Source: Zeugodacus cucurbitae (Eukaryota; Arthropoda; Insecta; Diptera; Tephritidae). Taken from it: DNA of 64,000 nt. Shown piece after piece: positions 56,114 through 64,000 of this stretch (its first letter is position 1; each line of letters opens with the position of its first letter). Under the pieces are notes generated by a model that saw nothing but the letters and a program-made list of their open reading frames with translations, did no database searches and was not told the origin of the DNA. The stretch lies in NCBI RefSeq assembly GCF_028554725.1, contig NC_071672.1, positions 9,318,501 to 9,382,500 of the forward strand, read 5' to 3'. Made by a program: the position numbers and the translations under genes.

Positions 56114-57440
56114 TCTTGTCTTGTTTTGTCTTGTCTTGTCTTATCGTCTTAATTAATTTAAAAACAAATCAAACACAATTGTCTTGTCTTGTTTTGTTTT
56201 GTCTTATCATCTTAATTAATTTAAAAACAAATCAAACACAATTGTCTTGTCATATCTTGTCTTGTCTTGTCTTGTCTTGTTTTGTCTTGTCATGTCATGT
56301 CATGTCATGTCTTGCCTTGCCTTGTCTTCTCTTCTTAATTAATTTAAAAACAAATCAAACACAATTGTCCTGTCTTGTCTTGTCTTGTCGTATCTTGTAT
56401 TTTCTTGTCATGTCTTGTCTTGCCTTGTCTTGCCTTGTCTTGTCTTCTCTTCTTAATTAGTTTAGAAACAAATAAAATAAATGTCTTGTCTTGTCTTATC
56501 TTGTCTTGTCTTGTCTTCTTTTCTTAATTAATTTAAAAACAAATCAAACACAATAGTCTTGTCTTGACTTGTCTTGTCTTGTCTTGTCTTGTCTTGTTTT
56601 GTCTTGTCATGTCTTGTCTTGTCTTGTCTTGTCTTGTCTTGTCTTGTCTTGTCTTGTCTTGTCTTGTCTTGTCTTGTCTTGTCTTGTCTTGTCTTGTCTT
56701 GTCTTGTCTTGTCTTGTCTTGTCTTGTCTTGTCTTGTCTTGTCTTGTCTTGTCTTGTCTTGTCTTGTCTTGTCTTGTCTTGTCTTGTCTTGTCTTATCTT
56801 GTCTTGTCTTGTCTTGTCTTGTCTTCTTTTCTTAATTAATTTAAAAACAAATCAAACACAATAGTCTTGTCTTGACTTGTCTTGTCTTGACTTGTCTTGT
56901 TTTGTCTTGTCATGTCTTGTCTTGTCTTGTCTTGTCTTGTCTTGTCTTGTCTTGTCTTGTCTTGTCTTGTCTTGTCTTGTCTTGTCTTGTCTTGTCTTGT
57001 CTTGTCTTGTCTTCTTAATTAATTTAAAAACAAATCAAACACAATTGTCCTGTCTTGTCTTGTCTTGTCGTATCTTGTATTTTCTTGTCATGTCTTGTCT
57101 TGCCTTGTCTTGCCTTGCCTTGTCTTGTCTTGTCTTGTCTTGTCTTGTCTTGTCTTGTCTTGTCTTGTCTTGTCTTGTCTTGTCTTGTCTTGTCTTGTCT
57201 TATCTTCTTAATTAATTTAAAAACAAATCAAACACAATTGTCCTGTCTTGTCTTGTCGTATCTTGTATTTTTTGCCATGTCTTGTCTTGCCTTGTCTTGC
57301 CTTGTCTTGTCTTCTCTTCTTAATTAATTTAAAAACAAATCAAACACAATTGTCCTGTCTTGTCTTGTCTTGTCTTGTCTTGTCTTGTCTTGTCTTGTCT
57401 TCTCTTCTTAATTAATTTAAAAACAAATCAAACACAATTG
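56114..57440 (+). repeat. Block A56148, A56211, A56334, B56452, A56523, A56831, A57014, A57207, A57319, A57407
   Basis: The first part copies 37737-38092. A56523 and A56831 end CAATAG. A pure run of about 180 bp separates them. A57014 follows TCTTGTCTTCTT directly, without the CTCTT flank. A degraded copy of the GTATTTTCTTG marker, reading GTATTTTTTGCC, lies near 57260 with no B following it. Confidence 0.9.
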
Positions 57441-59404
57441 TCTTGTCTTGACTTGTCCTGTCTTGTCTTGTCTTGTTTTGTCTTGTCATGTCATGGCTTG
57501 TCTTGTCTTGTCTGCTATTCTTAATTCGTTTTAAAACAAATAAAAAAAATGTCTTGTCATGTCATGTCTTGTCTTGTTTTGTCTTATCTTCTTAATTAAT
57601 TTAAAAACAAATCAAACACAATTGTCTTGTCTTGTTTTGTTTTGTCTTATCATCTTAATTAATTTAAAAACAAATCAAACACAATTGTCTTGTCATATCT
57701 TGTCTTGTCTTGTGTTGTCTTATCTTGTCTTGTCTTGTCTTGTCTTGTCTTGTCATGTCTTGTCTTGTCTTGTCTTGTCTTGTCTTGTCTTGTCTTGTCT
57801 TGTCTTGTCTTGTCTTGTCTTGTCTTGTCATGTCTTGTCTTGTCGTATCTTGTCTTGTCTTGTCTTGTCTGGTCTTGTCTTGTCTTGTCTTGTCATGTCT
57901 TGTCTTGTTTTGTCTTGTCATGTCTTGTCTTGTCTTGCCTTTTCCTGTCTAGCCTTGTCTTGTCTTGTCTTGTCTTGTTTTGTCTTGTCATGTCTTGTCT
58001 TGCCTTTTCTTGCCTTGCCTTGTCTTCTCTTCTTAATTAATTTAAAAACAAATCAAACACAATTGTCCTGTCTTGTCTTGTCTTGTCTTGTCGTATCTTG
58101 TATTTTCTTGTCATGTCTTGTCTTGCCTTGTCTTGTCTTCTCTTCTTAATTAGTTTAGAAACAAATAAAATAAATGTCTTGTCTTGTATTGTCTTGTCTT
58201 GTCTTGTCTTGTCTTGTTTTGTCATGTCTTGTCTTGTCTTGTCTTGTCTTGTCTTGTCATGTCTTGTCTTGTCTTGTCTTGTCTTGTCTTGTCTTGTCTG
58301 GTCTTGTCTTGTCTTGATATGTCTTGTCTTGTCTTGTCTTGTCTTGTCTTGTCTTGTCTTGTCTTGTCTTGTCTTGTTTTGTCTTGTCATGTCTTGTCAT
58401 GTCTTGTCTTGTCTTGTCATGTCTTGTCTTGTCTTATCGTCTTAATTAATTTAAAAACAAATCAAACACAATTGTCTTGTCTTGTTTTGTTTTGTCTTAT
58501 CATCTTAATTAATTTAAAAACAAATCAAACACAATTGTCTTGTCATATCTTGTCTTGTCTTGTCTTGTCTTGTCTTGTCTTGTCTTGTTTTGTCTTGTCA
58601 TGTCATGTCATGTCATGTCTTGCCTTGCCTTGTCTTCTCTTCTTAATTAATTTAAAAACAAATCAAACACAATTGTCCTGTCTTGTCTTGTCTTGTCGTA
58701 TCTTGTATTTTCTTGTCATGTCTTGTCTTGCCTTGTCTTGCCTTGTCTTGTCTTCTCTTCTTAATTAGTTTAGAAACAAATAAAATAAATGTCTTGTCTT
58801 GTCTTATCTTGTCTTGTCTTGTCTTGTCTTGTCTTGTCTTGTCTTCTTTTCTTAATTAATTTAAAAACAAATCAAACACAATAGTCTTGTCTTGACTTGT
58901 CTTGTCTTGTCTTGTCTTGTCTTGTTTTGTCTTGTCATGTCTTGTCTTGTCTTGTCTTGTCTTGTCTTGTCTTGTCTTGTCTTGTCTTGTCTTGTCTTGT
59001 CTTGTCTTGTCTTGTCTTGTCTTGTCTTGTCTTCTTTTCTTAATTAATTTAAAAACAAATCAAACACAATAGTCTTGTCTTGACTTGTCTTGTCTTGTCT
59101 TGTCTTGTTTTGTCTTGTCATGTCTTGTCTTGTCTTGTCTTGTCTTGTCTTGTCTTGTCTTGTCTTGTCTTGTCTTGTCTTGTCTTCTTAATTAATTTAA
59201 AAACAAATCAAACACAATTGTCCTGTCTTGTCTTGTCTTGTCGTATCTTGTATTTTCTTGTCATGTCTTGTCTTGCCTTGTCTTGCCTTGTCTTGTCTTG
59301 TCTTGTCTTGTCTTGTCTTGTCTTGTCTTGTCTTGTCTTGTCTTGTCTTGTCTTGTCTTGTCTTGTCTTGTCTTGTCTTGTCTTGTCTTGTCTTGTCTTA
59401 TCTT
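57441..59404 (+). repeat. Block C57520 to A59187
   Basis: Linkers: C57520, A57591, A57654, A58032, B58145, A58441, A58504, A58642, B58760, A58851, A59039, A59187. A58851 and A59039 end CAATAG. A58441/A58504 is a 63-bp doublet, and the four-TCATG block precedes A58642. Marker D at 57938 is the only one in the block. One unit near 58317 reads TGATATG. Confidence 0.9.
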
Positions 59405-61425
59405 CTTAATTAATTTAAAAACAAATCAAACACAATTGTCCTGTCTTGTCTTGTCTTGTCGTATCTTGTATTTTCTTGTCATGTCTTGTCTTGCCTTGTC
59501 TTGTCTTCTCTTCTTAATTAGTTTAGAAACAAATAAAATAAATGTCTTGTCTTGTCTTGTCTTGTCTTGTCTTCTCTTCTTAATTAATTTAAAAACAAAT
59601 CAAACACAATTGTCTTGTCTTGACTTGTCCTGTCTTGTCTTGTCTTGTTTTGTCTTGTCATGTCATGGCTTGTCTTGTCTTGTCTGCTATTCTTAATTCG
59701 TTTTAAAACAAATAAAAAAAATGTCTTGTCTTGTTTTGTCTTGTCATGTCTTGTCATGTCATGTCTTGTCTTGTTTTGTCTTATCTTCTTAATTAATTTA
59801 AAAACAAATCAAACACAATTGTCTTGTCATATCTTGTCTTGTCTTGTCTTGTGTTGTCTTATCTTGTCTTGTCTTGTCTTGTCTTGTCTTGTCTTGTCTT
59901 GTCTTGTCTTGTCTTGTCTTGTCATGTCTTGTCTTGTCGTATCTTGTCTTGTCTTGTCTTGTCTTGTCTTGTCTGGTCTTGTCTTGTGTTGTCTTGTCAT
60001 GTCTTGTCTTGTTTTGTCTTGTTTTGTCTAGCCTTGTCTTGTCATGTCTTGTCTTGTCTTGTCTTGTTTTGTCTTGTCATGTCTTGTCTTGCCTTTTCTT
60101 GCCTTGCCTTGTCTTCTCTTCTTAATTAATTTAAAAACAAATCAAACACAATTGTCCTGTCTTGTCTTGTCTTGTCTTGTCGTATCTTGTATTTTCTTGT
60201 CATGTCTTGTCTTCTCTTCTTAATTAGTTTAGAAACAAATAAAATAAATGTCTTGTCTTGTATTGTCTTGTCTTGTCTTGTCTTGTCTTGTCTTGTCTTG
60301 TTTTGTCATGTCTTGTCTTGTCTTGTCATGTCATGTCTTGTCATGTCATGTCTTGTCTTGTCTTGTCTTGTCTTGTCTTGTCTGGTCTTGTCTTGTCATG
60401 TCTTGTCTTGTCTTGTCTTGTCTTGTCTTGTCTTGTCTTGTCTTGTTTTGTCTTGTCATGTCTTGTCATGTCTTGTCTTGTCTTGTCATGTCTTGTCTTG
60501 TCTTGTCGTATCTTGTCTTGTCTTGTCTTGTCTTGTCTGGTCTTGTCTTCTCTTCTTAATTAATTTAAAAACAAATCAAACAGAATTGTCTTGTCTTGTC
60601 ATGTTTTGTCTTGTCATGTCTTGTCTTGTCTTGTCTTGTCTTGTCTTGTCTGGTCTTGTCTTCTCTTCTTAATTAATTTAAAAACAAATCAAACAGAATT
60701 GTCTTGTCTTGTCATGTTTTGTCTTGTCATGTCTTGTCTTGCCTTGTCTTCTCTTCTCTTCTTAATTAGTTTAGAAACAAATAAAATAAATGTCTTGTCT
60801 TGTCTTGTCTTGTCTGGTCTTGTCTTGTCATGTCTTGTCTTGTCTTGTCTTGTCTTGTCTTGTTTTGTCTTGTCATGTCTTGTCTTGTCTTGTCTTGTCT
60901 AGTCATGTCTTGTCTTGTCGTATCTTGTCTTGTCTTGTCTTGTCTTGTCTTGTCTGGTCTTGTCTTGTCTTGTCATGTCTTGTCTTGTCTTGTCTTGTCT
61001 TGTCTTGTCTTGTCTTGTCTTGTCTTGTCTTGTTTTGTCTTGTCATGTCTTGTCTTGTCTTGACTTGTCTCGTCTTGTCCTGTCTTGTCTTGTCTTGTCT
61101 TGTCTTGTCTTGTCTTGTCTTGTCTTGTCTTGTCTTGTCTTGTATTGTCTTGTCTTGTCTTGTATTGTCTTGTCTTGTCTTGTCTTGTCTTGTCTTGTCT
61201 GATCATGTCTTGTCTTGTCGTATCTTGTCTTGTCTTGTCTTGTCTTGTCTGGTCTTGTCTTGTCTTGTCATGTCTTGTCTTGTCTTGTCTTGTCTTGTCT
61301 TGTCTTGTCTTGTCTTGTCTTGTCTTGTTTTGTCTTGTCATGTCTTGTCTTGTCTTGCCTTTTCCTGTCTAGCCTTGTCTTGTCTTATCTTTTTAATTAA
61401 TTTAAAAACAAATCAAACACAATTG
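59405..61425 (+). repeat. Copy of the 45.0-47.9 kb region
   Basis: Linkers: A59405, B59513, A59579, C59692, A59788, A60121, B60219, A60555, A60668, B60761, A61392. A60555 and A60668 both end CAGAATTG, as do A47119 and A47222. A TCTAG unit lies near 60018 where other copies have the longer marker D, so D may have been lost by internal deletion. D at 61358 precedes the T-led A61392. Confidence 0.9.
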
Positions 61426-62309
61426 TCCTGTCTTGACTTGTCTTGTCTTGTCTTGTCTTGTCTTGTCTTGTCATGTCTTGTCTTGTCGTATCTTGTCTTG
61501 TCTTGTCTTGTCTTGTCTTGTCTTGTCTTGTCTGGTCTTGTCTTGTTTTGTCTTGTCTTGTCTTGTCTTGTCTTGTCTTGTCTTGTTTTGTCTTGTCATG
61601 TCTTGTCTTGTCTTGACTTGTCTTGTCTTGTCTTGTCTTGTCTTGTCTTGTCTTGTCTTGTCTTGTCTTGTCTTGTCTTGTCTTGTCTTGTCATGTCTTG
61701 TCTTGTCTTGTCTTGTCTTGTCTTGTTTTGTCATGTCTTGTCATGTCTTGTCTTGTCTTGTCATGTCTTGTCTTGTCGTATCTTGTCTTGTCTTGTCTTG
61801 TCTTGTCTTGTCTTGTCTGGTCTTGTCTTGTCTTGTCATGTCTTGTCTTGTCTTGTCTTGTCTTGCCTTGTCTTGTCTTGTTTTGTCTTGTCATGTCTTG
61901 TCTTGTCTTGACTTGTCTTGTCTTGTCTTGTCTTGTCTTGTCTTGTCTTGTCTTGTCTTGTCTTGTCTTGTCTTGTCTTGTCTTGTCTTGTATTGTCTTG
62001 TCTTGTCTTATCTTGTCTTGTCTTGTCTTGTCGTATCTTGTCTTGTCTTGCCTTGTCTTGTCTGGTCTTGTCTTGTCTTGTCTTGTCTTGTCTTGTCTTG
62101 TCTTGTCTTGTCTTGTCTTGTCTTGTCTTGTCTTGTCTTGTCTTGTCTTGTCTTGTCTTGTTTTGTCTTGTCATGTCTTGTTATGTCTTGTCTTGTCTTG
62201 TCTTGTCTTGTCATGTCTTGTCTTGTCGTATCTTGTCTTGTCTTGTCTTGTCTTGTCTGGTCTTGTCTTGTCTTGTCATGTCATGTCTTGTCTTGTTTTG
62301 TCTTATCTT
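61426..62309 (+). repeat. Linker-free arm
   Basis: It corresponds to 47900-48793, with TCGTA, TCTGG, TTTTG, ACTTG and TATTG units in the same order and a shared rare TTATG unit (near 62180 and 48660). It leads into the A doublet at 62310. Confidence 0.89.
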
Positions 62310-64000
62310 CTTAATTAATTTAAAAACAAATCAAACACAATTGTCTTGTCTTGTTTTGTCTTATCATCTTAATTAATTTAAAAACAAATCAAACACAATT
62401 GTCTTGTCATATCTTGTCTTGTCTTGTCTTATCTTGTCTTGTCTTGTCTTGTCTTGTCTTGTCGTATCTTGTCTTGTCTTGTCTTGTCTGGTCTTGTCTT
62501 GTCTTGTCTTGTCTTGTCATGTCTTGTCTTGTCTTGTCTTGCCTTTTCCTGTCTAGCCTTGTCTTGTCTTGTCTGGTCTTGTCTTGTCTTGTCATGTCTT
62601 GTCTTGTCTTGTCTTGTCTTGTCTTGTCTTGTCTTGTCTTGTTTTGTCTTGTCATGTCTTGTCTTGCCTTGTCTTGCCTTGCCTTGTCTTCTCTTCTTAA
62701 TTAATTTAAAAACAAATCAAACACAATTGTCCTGTCTTGTTTTGTCTTATCATCTTAATTAATTTAAAAACAAATCAAACACAATCGTCTTGTCTTGTCT
62801 GGTCTTGTCTTGTCTTGTCTTGTCATGTCTTGTCTTGTCTTGTCTTGTCTTGTCTTGTCTTGTCATGTCTTGTCTTGTCTTGTCTTGTCTTGTCTTGTCT
62901 TGTCTTGTCTTGTCTTGTTTTGTCTTGTCATGTCTTGTCTTGTCTTGACTTGTCTTGTCTTGCCTTGTCTTGACTTGTCTTGTCTTGTCTTGTCTTGTAT
63001 TGTCTTGTCTTGTCTTATCTTGTCTTGTCTTGTCTTGTCTTGTCTTGTCTTGTCTTGTCTGGTCATGTCTTGTCTTGTCTTGTCTGGTCTTGTCTTGTAT
63101 TGTCTTGTCTTGTCTTGTCTTGTCTTGTCTTGTCTTGTCTTGTCTTGTCTTGTCTTGTCTTGTCTTGTCTTGTCTTGTCTTGTTTTGTCTTGTCATGTCT
63201 TGTCATGTCTTGTCTTGTCGTATCTTGTCTTGTCTTGTCTTGTCTTGTCTTGTCATGTCATGTCTTGTCTTGTTTTGTCTTATCTTCTTAATTAATTTAA
63301 AAACAAATCAAACACAATTGTCTTGTCTTGTTTTGTCTTATCATCTTAATTAATTTAAAAACAAATCAAACACAATTGTCTTGTCATATCTTGTCTTGTC
63401 TTGTCTTATCTTGTCTTGTCTTGTCTTGTCTTGTCTTGTCTGGTCTTGTCTTGTCTTGTCTTGTCTTGTCTTGTCTTGTCATGTCTTGTCTTGTCTTGTC
63501 TTGTCTTGCCTTTTCCTGTCTAGCCTTGTCTTGTCTTGTCTTGTCTTGTCTTGTCTTGTTTTGTCTTGTCATGTCTTGTCTTGCCTTGTCTTGCCTTGCC
63601 TTGTCTTCTCTTCTTAATTAATTTAAAAACAAATCAAACACAATTGTCCTGTCTTGTTTTGTCTTGTCGTATCTTGTATTTTCTTGTCATGTCTTGTCTT
63701 GCCTTGTCCTGCCTTGCCTTGTCTTCTCTTCTTAATTAGTTTCGAAACAAATAAAATAAATGTCTTGTCTTGTCTGGTCTTGTCTTGTCTTGTCATGTCT
63801 TGTCTTGTCTTGTCTTGTCTTGTGTTGTCTTGTCTTGTTTTGTCTTGTCATGTCTTGTCATGTCTTGTCTTGTCTTGTCATGTCTTGTCTTGTCGTATCT
63901 TGTCTTGTCTTGTCTTGTCATGTCTTGTCTTGTCTTGTCTTGTCTTGTCTTGTCTTGTCTTGTCTTGTTTTGTCTTGTCATGTCTTGTCTTGTCTTGACT
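62310..64000 (+). repeat. Right edge: A62310, A62368, A62696, A62754, A63287, A63345, A63613, B63731
   Basis: Three 58-bp doublets occur (62310/62368, 62696/62754, 63287/63345). A62754 ends CAATCG and has lost the MfeI site. B63731 is the TTTCGAAAC subtype. From about 62.8 kb the order follows 50.9-52.4 kb in a shortened form. D markers are at 62542 and 63509. The window ends inside the array just after a TTGACT unit. Confidence 0.91.

Larger units (their letters stand above)
1..64000 (+). repeat. Pentanucleotide satellite array (TCTTG)n with AT-rich linkers
   Basis: The window is filled by head-to-tail TCTTG pentamers, equivalent to AAGAC on the other strand. Orientation never inverts. Most units match the consensus. 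The rest are single-base variants, chiefly TCATG, TTTTG, TCTGG, ACTTG, CCTTG, TCTTA, TATTG and the pair TCGTA-TCTTG. Phase is interrupted only by linkers and by nine 4-bp units that I found. The pentamer has no CpG, so CpG occurs only in variants such as TCGTA, TCACG, TCGTG and CTCGAC. Both ends of the window lie inside the array, so its full length is unknown. The known parallel is the AAGAC satellite of Drosophila melanogaster, but the linkers here do not belong to that simple satellite as I know it. Confidence 0.98.

Noticed and set aside
1..64000. Telomeric repeat or subtelomere
   Set aside because: The unit is not TTAGGG, TTAGG or another known telomere repeat, and no telomere-type tract is present. 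Subtelomeric location cannot be excluded, but nothing supports it.
1..64000. Dense GTCT (Smad-box-like) motifs as a regulatory array
   Set aside because: GTCT occurs in every pentamer simply because of the repeat. Four bases give no specificity, and no associated promoter is visible.
1..64000. tRNA, rRNA or other RNA genes, and pseudogenes
   Set aside because: No stretch of non-repetitive sequence longer than a linker exists in the window, so there is no room for such genes.
1..64000. Assignment to Drosophila on the basis of the AAGAC unit
   Set aside because: AAGAC satellite is known there, but short pentamers arise repeatedly in unrelated genomes and the linkers are not recognised. The species call was left open.

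Overview
The whole window is satellite DNA. From end to end it is one head-to-tail array of the pentamer TCTTG, read on the + strand (equivalent to GTCTT, or AAGAC on the other strand). I see no protein-coding gene, RNA gene, transposon, CRISPR array or promoter with support. Long open frames are present, but they are artefacts. The pentamer has no stop codon in any of the six frames, so + strand frames read as repeats of S-C-L-V-L and - strand frames as repeats of Q-D-K-T-R. Starts come from the common TCATG variant. Stops come from the linkers, from ACTTG units (giving TGA) and from TCTAG.

The array is punctuated by short AT-rich linkers, all in the same orientation. By eye I count about 147 of type A (34 bp, starts CTTAATTAATTTAAAAAC, ends CAATTG), 55 of type B (32 bp, starts CTTAATTAGTTTAGAAAC, ends AAATG) and 6 of type C (32 bp, starts CTTAATTCGTTTTAAAAC, ends AAATG). 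The three types align with each other and probably share one ancestor. A fourth marker, D (CCTTTTCCTGTCTAGCC), occurs 28 times, only to the right of 26.6 kb. Linkers and single-base unit variants (TCATG, TCGTA, TTTTG, TCTGG, ACTTG, CCTTG, TATTG, TCACG) mark higher-order repeats (HORs) of several sizes.

Layout. From 1 to about 26.0 kb linkers are sparse (about 1.9 per kb). The left HOR is A, then B at +83, then A, then a long variant-rich arm that often ends in an A linker preceded by TATCTG. It contains a clear 1,776-bp duplication, an 845-bp tandem duplication and several 2-3 kb units. From about 26.0 to 64 kb linkers are dense (about 4.2 per kb). The A-to-B spacing is usually 118 bp because of an extra block carrying GTATTTTCTTG. 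Type C, marker D, 58/63-bp linker doublets and locally homogenised variants (TTCGAA-type B, CAATAG-type A, CAGAATTG-type A) appear here. Large duplications link 45.0-49.3 kb with 59.4-62.8 kb, and 50.9-52.6 kb with 53.6-55.3 kb and 62.8-64.0 kb. Both window edges lie inside the array.

Organism. This is eukaryotic repeat DNA, most likely constitutive heterochromatin (pericentromeric, subtelomeric, sex- or B-chromosome). From established knowledge, AAGAC is one of the simple pentamer satellites of Drosophila melanogaster, and similar pentamer repeats occur in other animals. I do not recognise the AT-rich linkers from any named satellite and cannot assign a species. Nothing here acts as a pathway; the biology is how the array grows, recombines and homogenises.
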